Of a stretch of 64,000 bases of DNA, positions 1 to 13,000 are shown piece after piece. How positions within the stretch are numbered: the stretch's first letter is position 1; every line of letters begins with the position of its first letter. The translations under genes and the position numbers were made by a program. Under the pieces are notes generated by a model. The model saw only the letters and a program-made list of their open reading frames with translations. It was not told where the DNA came from and ran no database searches. Origin of the DNA: Lagopus muta (Eukaryota; Chordata; Aves; Galliformes; Phasianidae); the NCBI RefSeq assembly GCF_023343835.1, contig NC_064435.1, forward strand, positions 80,920,134-80,984,133, written 5' to 3'.

Positions 1-790
1 TAGTGAGTCAGTAATACTGCTTAGGTTTGAACCATGGGTTGCAATTCCTGTGCGTCCCACACATATCTCATGTCACAAGAGCTAAATGGAGATATTTCTA
101 GAAGAAACATCTGGGTCACCAAGTTCAGCTCTTATAAATGCGAAGAGATTCATACAACCTCTTCCACAAACAAATCAAAAGCCATCTTCTGAATGTTACT
201 TTTGCCCCCTCCAAGGGGGAAACCACTGTTGCTTTTGTGCTTTTATTTTTATTTGCAATCATCTTAGGAAATGTCTTGAATCTAAACAAAAATTGCACTA
301 AGTCTTTTATTAGGACTATAGGATGCAGATCACATTCAGCTTTGAAATTAAGAGACCCCCTCACACGGACACGCTTGGGCACTTTGTCTTTCTCCTGCAG
401 CTCTTTATAAGGGCATTATAGGCACACAGACTCTGCTTAAGCTAACAGACAACTATCCTTTACTAGCGTAACAAATACATAGACAAATAGAAACAAAAGA
501 GCAATTCTTACATACCCATCTGTGTTTCAATTTCTTCAACCTGCAATGCTCTTTGAGCCAAGATATCTGGGATCTTTTTCTACTAGCTGTTCTGCTGATC
601 ACAAAGCACTATTTACTCACTTACGTATTCTTTCAATAGAAGTCACTTTGAACGTGGCTACTACACTAACTAAACAGGTCTCCTGATACAAGATGCTGCT
701 GCTTCTATGCATGCTTCACACCTACAGATTTCCAAAATTAATTCCACATTTGCTCAATCTTTCTTGTTTGAAAGGTCAAAACAGAATCAT
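1..790. other. intergenic, nothing recognised
   Basis: AT-rich DNA without a recognisable coding exon, RNA gene or repeat that I can name. The short open frames here do not resemble known proteins. Confidence 0.5.
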
Positions 791-794
791 AGAA

Positions 795-1250
795 ACATCA
801 CTATTCCACATCTTATGAAGAAAGGTTGAGGGAACTGGGCTTGTTTAGCTTGGAGAAGAAAAGGCTCTGGGGAGACCTCACTGTGGCCTTCCAGTACTTG
901 AAGGGAGCTTATAAACAGGAGGGGGAACGGCTGTTTACGAGGGTGGACAGCCTCCTTGTCTGTCCATGGGAGGACAGACAAGGGGAATGGTTTTAAATTG
1001 AGACAGGGGAGATTTAGATTAGATGTTAGGAAGAATGTTTTCACTCAGAGGGTGGTGAAGCACTGGAACAGGTTGCCCAAGGAGGTTGTGGACGCCCCAT
1101 TCCTGGAGGCATTCAATGCCAGGCTGGATGTGGCTCTGGGCAGCCTGGTCTGCTGGTTGGTGGCCCTGCACACAGCAGGGAGGTTGGAACTCAATGATCA
1201 TTGTGGTCCTTTTCAACCCAGGCCATTCTATGATTCTGTGATCTTTGCTC
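795..1250 (+). repeat. CR1 LINE 3' fragment
   Basis: The stretch reads as the 3' end of an avian CR1 retroposon in sense orientation and ends with the typical repeated terminus ATTCTATGATTCTGTGAT. A frame at 956-1258 preserves the conserved CR1 ORF2 tail (peptides like [16 protein letters not shown]). The element is 5'-truncated. It contains a 12-bp fold-back at 954-983 that a normal CR1 would not have. Confidence 0.9.
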
Positions 1251-1609
1251 TGAATTAGGCAATTCACCTCTATCCAAACCGTACCTTTTTGTGGAGCTGC
1301 AGCAACAAGGTTTTCTCCCACGGTGAATACACTGACTTATGCTTAACATCTGAAAATAAGAGGAATCCAAGTGTCAGAGCAAACAAAAAAACAGCAGGAC
1401 ATTCAACTTCATAAAAAGCAGCTCAAGAGAAAGAAGGAAAAACAACCTATTAACATTACACACGCTCAAGAACCTAGTCGGCAGCAGGAAGAAACTCTAT
1501 AGCAATTGCTTAGTGGAACTGGAGACAAAAGGGTGGAGCTGTATTATTTCCAGATTAAATACATCTGTGCACAACAAGTGCAGAGCCAATTGCTCCCTAT
1601 GGTTGAGTC

Positions 1610-1765
1610 ACCATTTGTGGCTGTATTTAAAATCCATTTGGATGTGGTGCTCAGGGATTTAGAGGAGGGTTGTTAGATTCAGGGTAGTATGGTTAGGTTG
1701 TAGTTGGATTTCGTGATCTTCAAGGTCTTTTCCAACCTGAGCAATTCTATGATTCCATGATATTA
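1610..1765 (+). repeat. CR1 LINE 3' end fragment
   Basis: A short 5'-truncated CR1 tail. The TCTTTTCCAACCTGAGCAAT segment and the terminal ATTCTATGATTCCATGAT are the usual CR1 3' end. Confidence 0.8.
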
Positions 1766-3026
1766 TGTGACAGGGAGCCAGGAACTCAGCAGTTCTATAA
1801 TAGAATAATGCAGTTTGCAGGGCAAGGAAGGGTGCCACCCTACAACTGCCCGTGCATTTTGGGCCCAGATTATCTTCCATACGCATCCAACCTTGGCAGG
1901 GTCTTTCTTCCACAGCTGAGGCCATTGTTCTGTGGACCCAGCTGGTATCTCTCTCCCCTCAGGCATTTCACTCGTTCAGTATATTTTGTGGAGTTCATTT
2001 TCTCCACACACATAGGACAAAAAAAGTTTTTGCCAGAACCGTTTCTGCTTTCCTTTCTTCAGGCCAAAGAAGGCAGAAAACCTTGAGATGAGTTGCACAG
2101 TCCAAGCACATAGGAAAGGAATGGTTGATTTTGTGCCTCATTTGGCCCAGATCTGTGATTAAAGGCCTGGAAACAATGCATGGTGCAGCACATCCACCTG
2201 GTTTTCATCACAATGACAGTGTGGATAACTGATCCTGAACCACCCAAACCTTAACTCTTAAGTGATACATAAATCCACTCATCTCCCTTTTCTCTTATCT
2301 GGTGAAGGTCTGGATTTTATCTTTCTAATTACCTCTTTTCTCCTTCTACATTGTGTTCAATGCTTTTTATCTAATCCCTCAGTTTTTTCACCACACCTTC
2401 TTACAAGTTACTACATCTTCAGCCATAGTAGGAGAAGGATGTGTAAGATTAGATGTTGAAAGGCATTTTTACAGGAATTAAACTAGATACAAAAAGTCTG
2501 AGACACCTCCCTCAGTGAAACATGAGATAGGAACCCTTTTGAGAGTTCCAAAGTTCAGAAAAAAGAAATAAACCAGTTTGTGTAGCCAAAGAGCAAGCCA
2601 TGTCTTTTTGGTTTGTTTGTTTTTGTGAACTCACAACAGTCAGCTGTCACCATCTTTCACCAGAAGGAAGTGAGAACAGTGACACGCACAGCAAAAATGA
2701 GCCTCTGAAAGTGGAAGGAAACTGCAGGCTCTCATGTATGCCATTGGGCAGCAGTAAAGGCAGCTTGTCTCGATGGTGGATTACTTGTAATTAACTGTAC
2801 TAAAGACCTTAATCTTAAATGGTTTGATCTGCTTGGGGGATAAACCAAACCAGTATGCTCACACAGCTGTGTTAATCTCTTTACGCACTGGCATTTGCTG
2901 TGTCTGTCATTCACCTCTAAGCACTGTTGGTCCTATACAAACAAACTGTAGTGGAGCAAGAAGGCTGACAACTTCTCACTCTCAGGATAGCCACTGAGCT
3001 CCCATTGGGCTGGGGGAAACATGCAA
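1766..3026. other. intergenic, nothing recognised
   Basis: No coding exon, RNA gene or named repeat recognised. Open frames are short and lack family motifs. Confidence 0.45.
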
Positions 3027-3247
3027 AAAAACTCAGGTTGGAAAAGACCTTAAAGATCATTGAGTCCAACCACAACCTAACCATACTATCTTAACTCTAA
3101 CAACCCTCCATTAAATCACATCCGAACACTTTTTAAACACATCCAGGGATGGTGACTCAACCACCTCCCTGAGGAGCCTACCCCAGTGCTTAACAACCCT
3201 TTCTGTTTTTCCTGATATCTAACCTAAACTTACCCTGGCACAACTGA
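3027..3247 (-). repeat. CR1 LINE 3' fragment
   Basis: The reverse complement reads as a CR1 3' end. On the + strand it begins AGGTTGGAAAAGACCTTAAA and runs into the usual 'gagtccaaccacaacctaacc' type block. It is 5'-truncated. Confidence 0.85.
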
Positions 3248-3793
3248 TTTGGCTTGGATACATCCTTCCTGCCCAGGACTAGGGCAGAACACTGCACTTC
3301 CTGGGTCTTCTCCAAGCTTGGTACCAGCCCTAGGCTTTCTGTGTTGCCTCCACTACCTGCACAGCTCTCTTCACCATCAGCCCGGGCAGGCTATGGCTCA
3401 GACTGGCTTTTCTCCTCCACATGTGGCATAGTTAACGATTCTTGGTGAGGATTCTACGATTCGCATTCGGCACACAGAAGGCCTTGCCCCAGAGAAGCTG
3501 CAGTCCTCAGCACAGACCCAGCCGGGGGCTTTCCTCACTATCCATGGTCAAGGCAGAGCTGCACTTCCAAATAACCACCACGGCTTCTTTTTTCCCCCAA
3601 CTCCCCTCGCACAGCTAGCAAGAACAGCAGATACGCGACTAGAAATCGCAACCCCCTTCATTTTAACCCCCTCACGCAGCACGCCAACGTCCAGCACCGC
3701 CTCTCCCTCCCCTGACTGACAGCAGCGGCCGCCAATCAGAGCGCGGCAGCAGAGGCGCGTTCCCGCCGAGCGGTGTGTGGAGGGGTTGCGTTC

Positions 3794-3805
3794 CGCGCGT
3801 GCGCA
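3794..3805 (+). promoter_or_regulatory. NRF1-type binding site
   Basis: CGCGCGTGCGCA, whose reverse complement TGCGCACGCGCG fits the NRF1 consensus YGCGCAYGCGCR. It lies about 150 bp upstream of the BPHL start codon. Confidence 0.55.
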
Positions 3806-3957
3806 GAGTCGCGCGGAGGAGCTGCTGGCGTGCCGTGTGGCGGCGGTGCTTCACGGTGCTGGCGCTGTACGGCCTTCACAGGGCACGCGAATGACGGCCT
3901 GAGGGCGGAACGCCCTCACAGGGAAGTGGGAGGAGGCGGGGCGGGGCGGCTGGCATC

Positions 3958-4046
3958 ATGGCGTGGCGAAGCGGGGCCTCGGCGCTGCTGATGATACAAC
4001 CTCGTGCTGCGCTGCTCACAAGCCGGGGACCGGCCGCCTCCTACGG
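3958..4046 (+). CDS. BPHL: BPHL exon 1
   Basis: Starts at ATG 3958 inside the CpG island and ends before the donor GTAATG (phase 2, 29 codons plus 2 bases). It encodes the mitochondrial presequence. This ATG is the first in frame and begins the basic, hydrophobic leader expected for the family. Confidence 0.9.
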
Positions 4047-7000
4047 GTAATGAAAAGCACAGTCTTGAGAGGCTCGCTGCGTGCTCTGCGTTGGAGCAGC
4101 CCGGTGTTTGCAGGCGTGTGCTCTGCACGGCTGTAAGCCTTAACGCTGCTCGCTCCTTTACATTGCTGGCTGTGGGGCTGTCGGTGTTTGTTCGTCTGTT
4201 TGCTTGCTGTTTTAAGTGGGTTTTTGCAGGTATGATTATGCCAGGCAATGAAAAATGCGGTGTTTTAACGGACGCTTTGCAAAAACGAAGTCACAGTGGC
4301 AGCAGCAATACTGAACTGAGTTCAGACACAGAAGTTTCGTGTGGAGGAGACCACATCTATTTTAGCAATACCCGGCTCCAGGGCAGTTACTCAGCATGTT
4401 AAATATATACATATATATATATATATATATACACATTTTTTAGTCCAAAAAGCGTTAAAAAAACACTGTATGCGAAACTCTGGAATTCCATTGGACTTTA
4501 CACTGAGCCAAGATCCAGGAGTTGTATGTCACAAGTTCAGCAACATTCCTGAGCCCCCAACGTTAATAATTGATCAGGAGAAAGGTAGAGCTGTGGAAAA
4601 AGTCAAACACTGTCTGAATCTGAACATCATAACGTACATCCCTCGCCTACAAGAACTAGGTGTTGGTTACCTTCTCTATGTGCTACTATTGCAGAACAAT
4701 ATATACATCTTAACAAGAGATTGTAATGTGTTTCACAGACAGAGAAATCGCGTTTAGAAGCAGTAAGGTCGACCCTAGCTACTTCAAAATTATGTGGCAG
4801 AAGGAGGTTTCTCCTCTGTAGTACATATTTTTCCAACACATTTCTGTAGCTACATAAAGCTGTAATTATATTCCCCTTCTTGGATGGTCAAGACTTTTTT
4901 CCTCCTTTATTTGAATCATTTAATTGCATTTGTGAAATAGGAGTACAAATGGCAGAAAAGGACCTCAGGAGATCGAGTCCAACTCCCCTGCTGAAGCAGG
5001 TTTCATACAGTAGGTTCCACAGGGAGGTGTCCAGACAGATCTTGAGTTTTCCCATAGGAGACTCCGTCACCTCTCTAGTGGTCACATAATGAACCCACCT
5101 GCACCCCTGTCAAGTCTTCTGTGTGTCTGTGAAAGGACAAGTAAACAGTTTAGATTTTCCTGTATTATCCTCCATATCTAGACAAAGTAAGTATTCTGTA
5201 TTCCTTGAATGTCCTTGTAGTAATGAGAATTACCTGTCTCAATGTTTTTGTTTTCCTTGCTGCATCCCTAGTACTTCAATAACGTCTGCCAAAATCCAAG
5301 TGAATGGAGTCAATCTGCATTATCAGCAAACAGGAGAAGGGAGCCATGCAGTTCTTCTGCTTCCTGGAATGCTAGGTCTGGAGATTCTGTTTTTTTTCTT
5401 TGTAGTGCAACCACCTCTTTAACCATCTGCTCTTTTGCTACAGTGCACAAACTATTTTGTAATATATCCAGCACCCAATTATAGAGCATTTTCATTAAAA
5501 GGTGAATTATTACACATATAAAAGATAGGAAAATGTAGAGGTATAGCAACCAGTTAACTGTTTTTAAAGATTTTAAATATATCTCCGGGCAACTTTTATA
5601 CAAAATGATCTTGGTTCTCAATTTCTTAACTCTCATAGTCACTCATACCTTCTGGGTTGGACTGTGGGAAAAGGAATAGGGTGTCCATCAAATAGCTACA
5701 ACAAGGTGCAAAGTAATGTGACGAAAAAAAAATCAGGTTAGCTGTATTTGTTACGCAGCTGATTGTCGCATCCGTCTTAGGAACTAGGTGCATTTCAGTT
5801 GAATTAATAAACAATGCAGTTTATTAATAAGTCCCTATCTCAGATAATAATTCCAGGAAACTCAGTTTAAGACGCTCCATGCAGAGCATCATTTTTTATA
5901 AGCTTGCCTTCCTACTAGAAAGTTTGCTCTCATCATACTGCATATACTTCTAAAGATTTGTATTATGCACTTCATGGCTGAGAATTGCAACCCTTAGTCA
6001 GAGATAAAGTATAAAGCCTCTTTTTTAGAATTAAGATACAAGTTTCCCCAGTTTCCATCAAGAGTATATATGCTGTATATGTGTTATGGTGGTTACTTTA
6101 ATTGAAGAATGATGGTTTTCCAGGGAGTGGTCAAACCGATTTTGGACCACAGCTTAAGTCCATGAATAAGCAGCTATTCACAGTTGTCGCTTGGGATCCA
6201 CGAGGATACGGACAGTCCATCCCTCCCTCTCGAGACTTCCCTCCAGATTTCTTTGAGAGAGATGCAAAGGATGCTGTGGATCTTATGCAGGTAAATCCAT
6301 TCTCAGATTTTACTGTAAATATAAAACTATTTTTCTTAAGTTTTGCAGGTGAAAGAGTGCTGCGAAGTATGTGTTGTGGTTTAAGCCCAGCAGGCAGCTC
6401 AGCAGCACACAACTGATCGCTTACTCTCCCCTGATGGGATGGGAGAAAGAATCAGAAAGATGGCAATCATGAGTTGAGATAGACAGTTCACTAGGTAAAG
6501 CAAAAGCTGTGCATTCAAGCAAGGCAAAATAAGGAATCCATTCAGTACTTCATATTGGCAGGCAGATGTTCAGCCACAGGAAAGCACAGCTCATCACACA
6601 TAACTGTTACCTGAGAAGGCAAACACCTTCATTCTCAACATCCACCACCTTCCTTCTTCTTTTCCCTTAGCTTGTATTGCCAAGCATGCTCTCATGTATG
6701 GGACATCCCTATGGTCAGTTGGGGTCAGCTGACCTGGCTTTGTCCCCTCCAAGCTTCTCTTGCACCCCCAGCTTCCTCACTGCAGATCAGTATGAGAAAC
6801 AGAGAAATCCTTGACTGTCTAAGCACTGCTCTGCAATAACTGAAGATATTGGTGTGTTATCACTGTTATTTTCATTAAAAATCCAAACTACATCATCATA
6901 CAAGCCTCTGTGAGAAATTAAATCTATCCCAGTGAAAACCATGACAATACATTATTTCCAACAGAAAACAAGTTAAGCTAAACATACAGATGAAGGCTTA

Positions 7001-10000
7001 AAACTGGGCAGATATGCACTGTTCTGGAAAATATTTTCTTCTGCAGTGTATAGAGAAGTTCAGCTTTGGGAATTACAAAGCAATAAGTTCTTATTCCAAA
7101 ACCTTGCCCTAAGAGATTTACAGATGAAAACCAGTAGGTTTAGGTAAACTATATATGAAAAACAAGGACTAAGCCAGGTGATTTAACTAGAAGAGGTTAC
7201 AATAGTGAAAAGTTCTTAGAAATTTTTCTAGCTAATACAAGCTTGACATTTTACCTCGAGCAATCCAGTTCAAGAGACATCTGATCTGAAAACTGACTTG
7301 GCGCTTTGCATTTTACAGCCTGTTACTGCAATAATTTTTGTAGGAAATCCAAGGATTCCTGTAATCATATCAGATCTTAGCTAGCGCTGTTATTGTTATT
7401 ATGAAGACTACGATTCAAAGTTGTTATTATCTCTCCATCTTACAGATTTTTTGGTTTTATTTCAAATCTATGTTCCTAAGCTGTGCTTTTATTCCATCCT
7501 CTAAGTGCTAACACTGTTTTCTGGTTTAGTTCTAACTAATATTTTGGCCTTGTTATGTTAAGCTATACAGTTTCGTTGGCCATGTTAAGAAAGTTGGCAG
7601 AGCATGAAAATTCCAAAAATATGAGAGAAGATTCAGTCAGTGAATCCAACTGTATTTAACTGTAACGAGCAGTAACCTTACAGAAAGAACCATATGAAGC
7701 TGGAAATGCAGTCTTCCTCGAGTATTCTGTGTGGTGAAACAAAATAAGTCTGACAGCAGAATCAGGATTAAAATACAGTTGTGCCCTCTAACCATATAAG
7801 CAATCTCTCTGCACAGTAAGTCACCAATTTCTTCTGCTACACAAACAAAGAAAAGAAAACTGCTATCATGGGTAGGTGACAAACTTTCTGTTTAAATGGT
7901 TGGAACTCCCTTTCCCTGCCTCTGTTGAAAAACTAATAGCTGCAAAATAGAAAACAGAGCTAGAGCTGTCCTTAAAGAGCATGTAATCGTAATGCAGGCA
8001 GTCAAAGAGGGCAGCAGTCCACAGATTTCTGAAGCTGCCAAGACAAATGAGATGTGGCATCCTGTTTTTTTTGAAGATGTTCACTGATGTAAGCATGTAA
8101 CAACTATTTGTTAAAACCTTCCCAAGGGCAAGTAAATTGATTCTATTTTAGCACAACGTGAAGGATAGCACAAATCCCACGTAATCACCCCAACTAGGAT
8201 TTCCAGCATAAAACAAAGTCATAGCTCCTGCAGAGGGCTGTCTAATGATATGTGGTTTGCATGCAAACAGCCTTCAGACAAACAAAACCCATTGGTATGG
8301 GTGAGCCTTCAGTGCCTTTATTCTGGGCTCTTTCAGATTGTGGTGCCTCTCCTGGAGCTGTGACTGCTGCAGGGTTTCAGTGAAGTAACAGAAGTATAAA
8401 TTCTGAAGTGTTTAGCACCTTGATGCAGATGACAGTGCTATGCATCAGTGAACATGTTCTGCAAAGGAATTGAGATAAAATTGAAGGAGTCTAATGCATG
8501 TATGTCCATTCTGCTATACTCCATCCCAATCTCTAACAAAAACCGCAATGAAGGCCCAAAGCATTAAAAATTATTACTGTGGAAACAGTCAGTTGATATT
8601 TAAGAGGTTCTTAGTCTGGAAATCTACTGTTGAAGTAAAAAGGTGGCTTTGGGCTTCTCCCAGTTTTTGTAGATCAACTGTAGACCTTGTGGCATACTTG
8701 CTGTGGTCCAAAGAAATAATATAGAGTACAGAGTTCATTTTGTTCACTGGTTGGGTAAAAACAGCACAAAATCACCCACAGAACTGAGGAGCTGGAACCT
8801 AGCTTACAGGTAACTGCCAGTATAAGTTAGAGGCCTGCAGGGTAAGTCATTCAAAACTAAAGCAAACAAACATGCACACCATTTCCAAGACATCTGTTAC
8901 ATTGCATTGGTTTTGGGGGTTGTTTTTGTGGGGTTTTTTTTGGAGGGCCACAGAGGATAAAATAAATTCTTCCTTCTGAAAAGGCATCCTGAGAAAACCC
9001 CCAGAAATGCAACGAAATAGTGGCTAGTTAGTGAGAGAAGTACATAACTGGGGGCAAATGGATCTCAGTTAAAGCACTGGCAAATTGCCTAGGATGGAGA
9101 ATAAAAATTTTAATCATCAGGCAACTTTGAGATGCATAATTTGCTACTGGCACGAGGAGAACAGCAGCAACACCAAAACCATAAGCTTTATGAGCACTGC
9201 TGCCAGCTCCTAAAACTTGCCAGTGACACTTTGGCAGAATGATACTGAAAATTGATCATTTGTAACTAATTTTTTCTGCAGACTGGGGCCTACATGTAAC
9301 TGGCTGCTAAAATTCAAGGCTCCTTTTTCTTGCTGTCAGATCTTACCTTACATGTCCTCTATCCCCTATCTTATTTCTTTTCTGTTTGCTAATTAGGGCT
9401 TAGACAGATGAAATCTGGGATTGAGCAAGACTACAGTGAGCTTAGTATCAAGGAAGCTGCCAAAACCAGATAAGTACAATAGCAATAGGAAAAAAACAGG
9501 TATCAGTTTGACTGATAAGGCTGTGCCTCACTTGAGCATCATGTTTACAAGCAGCAGGAGCAAGCTTCCAGATTATAACTACTTTTTTCTTTCTCTGTAG
9601 TTCTTTTGTTTCTCTTATTTCCTGTTTCTGCTTTCTTCTCTCCAAAGAAAGCAGGACTTGTATTCCAACAGCAGAACACTGAGTGCCAAAACAACACATT
9701 CAACTAACTTCTTTTTTTCCCTTCAAAAGTACCACATCTTCTTTAAAGCTATCTAAAAATTTTTAAAAAGAAAAAAGAACACAAACAAACAAACAAAAAA
9801 AACCTTCAAAACTTTAAATTATGCCTTTTTTGCTAAAGAGTTCACAAACTCAGGCTCCTATATACAAAACTGCTATTGAATATTGTTCCAGTACAAACTT
9901 CACATTTATTTCATAGAATAGCTTGGGTTGGAAGGGACCCTAGGGATCATCAAGTTCCAACCCCTTACTGCATGCAAGGCCACCAACCTCCAGATCTGGT

Positions 10001-13000
10001 ACTAGACCAGGCTGCCCAGGGCCCCATCCAACCTTGCCTTGAACACCTCCAGTGACAGAGCATGCACAACCTCTCTGGGCAGCCTGTTCCAGCACCTCAC
10101 CACTCTCACAGTAAAAAACTTCCCCCTGACATCCAATCATTTAATTCTCTCTTTGAGCTTAAAACCATTCCCCCTTGTCCTATCACTATCTACCCTTGTA
10201 AAAAGTTGATTCCCCTCCTGTTTATAATCCCCTTTTAAATGCTGGAAGGCTGCAGTGAGGTCTATTCCTTTGCTTCCTAGCATCTTTATCTTCCTCACCT
10301 TTTGCTCACTGAACATCATACACACAAAATCCTCTCTCCAGTCACTGATCTTACCCTCTACCACAGGCCTTGGAATATGAGAAAACTAGCTTCAGATTCT
10401 AAGAGGAAAGCAATGTACAAGTCAGAGCTAATTTATGTCCCGGTTGACGTATTTTTTGTTCTGAGCCTTCCTTTTTGAGAAAAAGATATTGCAATATTAA
10501 TGTTTTAAATTGGAATTCATGAGGTACTGATATTTAAAATGTCATGTATGCTTCACAAAGTGTGGATTAGGCACCTAAATTTGATACAATCCTATAGCAA
10601 GCACTCTTTAAGCATTTTTTTTTATCATTATAGATTTTTTTTTAAATAGGTCAGCTAACATCAATAAATTAATTCACCCAATTTCATTTTCCAAGTCTTA
10701 AACTTTTCTTAAGTTCATCTTGGGTTACATGCCATCCCACACTGCAGTACTCTTTGTCAACTTTATGTGAAGAGAATCCATGCATTCTGTGTACCATCGG
10801 TCTCTAAGACTTCACTGTCATAGGACGCAGTGAATCTCTAATACTTCTCTAGGTCTTTGCTATCCATTCTAAATAAACATTTCTTAATGTCAAGACAGCT
10901 TCTTAAATGCTGTAAGAATCTAATATAATATAATAATCACTGATTATTTCATTAAATAGTCATGAAAAATTAGAAGTGTGAGTAGAGTTTTTTTTGTGTT
11001 GTTTTTGTTTTTTAAGTATATGAGCTTTCCTTTAGCAGGAAAATCTACCTGGAAGCTACCCTATCTCATTCAACCATGCAGTGTTGTGTCTAGATCTGTA
11101 CTGCTGCTTTCTGATAAACGCTTCATGTCCGCTTACTAAAAATATCAGTTTTATATAACTTTCTTGTATCAACAAAGGCACTGAAATTTAAGAAGTTCTC
11201 TTTGCTGGGATGGAGTGATGGTGGCATTACAGCACTCATTGCAGCTGCAAAGTATCCAGCTCTTATCCACAAGATGGTTGTCTGGGGAGCAAACGCTAGC
11301 GTTACTCAAGAGGATGTGAGAATTTATAATGGTATGTATAAACTGAATGGCTAGAGAAATAGCATATTCTAGAATAATTAGTCTCATCTTCATCCAAGGA
11401 TCTTAGTCACATTACAGCGAAGGAGAGACAGAGCTGAGGACACAACAAATTTAAAGCAACAGGATACAGAATTCACCAAATTGTTACACAAAGGGATAGA
11501 CTAAAATCATAGGGAAAAATCTCCCAATAATTACTGCAGGGTAACATAGCAGGGTTAAAAAGAAGTCGTCATCAACAGCCTAATTTCTAGTAGCTTATAA
11601 TTTCTAGTAGCTTATCAGTATATTTCAGCAGGTAAGATTTTTGTTGCTATACCAAGTTCCTAAATTTAAATTCTAAATAATGTTACTAACCCTTGGCTGA
11701 ATTTACTTTCTCACATCTTGCACAACTTTTAGACACGGTCCATAGAAAACTGTTATATTAACACGTAACAGCTTTACCTCTAGGGCACATATAATATGTA
11801 GTAAGAAAACAAGCTTATAACTTGCTATTTGGAGGTCAGAAAGCAAATGAATTATTCATGTAAAATCCCAGAATACCTTTCTAATTTGCATTTCTTTTAA
11901 GTTAATTACTGTGGTTACAAAATCCTTCCAAAATAAACACCGGATTTCTAATCATTATTAAATTCACGCAAAATAAAATCTGACCATTTGCTATCTAAAG
12001 CAGAACAACAAAAAAAGCACTAGTTGAAATTAGAAATGAAGAATTAACTGTAAAGTCTCTCAACAAGTGTAACTGAGGATAGTTTTATTTAAATGATTGG
12101 AGTTTGATTTATACCAGCTGTGGAACCCGGCTGTTTTTTCAGCCAAGTAACTGGTGTATGTGTCACACATGTACTTAAATCACTTGTACTGAGTCGTTTT
12201 CATTATCAGTAGCAGTAGTTTATTCTGTTTCTTTCTTAGCTTTGTAAACACACTACGTTAGTTCTCTACATGCTATTATATGAGCAGAGGTTCTATTACA
12301 TGATAATTACAAAATGTACATCAGTCAGAATCGGTCATTTGGAGAAAAAAAACAGTCTTACTTTGAAAGGACTGCAGGTAGCATCTTCCCCATTGCTGAT
12401 TTCTGGCCTTTTTGTGGATTGGTGCTTTCAGCTGCTTAAGATTCAGTGCATTTCATCTGCAGTTGAGGATTTGGTAAGAGAGAAAGGTTTTCTTTTGGTA
12501 CTGTGTCCATTCAATATTTAGCTTACTTTTTCCCCCAGCTTCATAAAATAAGGTCAGCAGCATGGATAGAACAGCGGATTTTGTAATGGAAACAGTTGGT
12601 CAGTAAAGTCAGTAACACACGGCCTGGGATGATCAAACTTGTTTCCCAGTGGTTCCCAATCAGACGCTGTTATAAAACAACACTTTCAATCAATCAGTAC
12701 TGCTTTGCTCGTTTGGCTTCACAGGTTCTGTTTGTTAATTAATGCCAAACTCCTTTTTCCCCTTAATTCCTGTTTGAAGCCAATTAAGAGCTTTGCTAAT
12801 GGTGTATATTACTGTTTGATGAGTTGGCACTTTTCATTGAATAGGTGTCCTTCACATTCTCTGCTTTGTCAACATTATTTTGAGCTTTCTTGATTTAAAG
12901 ATTTACAACTGAAATACAGTTGAAGGAAAGTGACCTTTATGGGTGTCTGATCTGTAACCTGTATTGAAAATTTTGGGGGAAAAACAGGTGAACTTGATGT

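Larger units (their letters stand above)
3700..4060 (+). promoter_or_regulatory. BPHL: BPHL CpG-island promoter
   Basis: A GC- and CpG-rich block spans the BPHL first exon. It has a CCAAT box at 3732-3736 (CCAATCAG, NF-Y type), an E2F-like TTCCCGCC at 3760-3767, and a palindromic NRF1-type site at 3794-3805. No TATA box is evident. It looks like a TATA-less housekeeping promoter. The transcription start was not determined. Confidence 0.7.

Noticed and set aside
956-1258. 100-codon frame with an apparent protein motif
   Set aside because: It is the well-known CR1 ORF2 tail in a 5'-truncated retroposon, not a host gene.
1-3700. Possible 3' end of the RIPK1 neighbour expected upstream of BPHL from synteny
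   Set aside because: No death-domain or kinase coding sequence is visible on either strand. The stretch holds only CR1 fragments and unannotated DNA.
4397-4434. AT palindrome that could form a cruciform
   Set aside because: A plain (TA)n microsatellite explains it.
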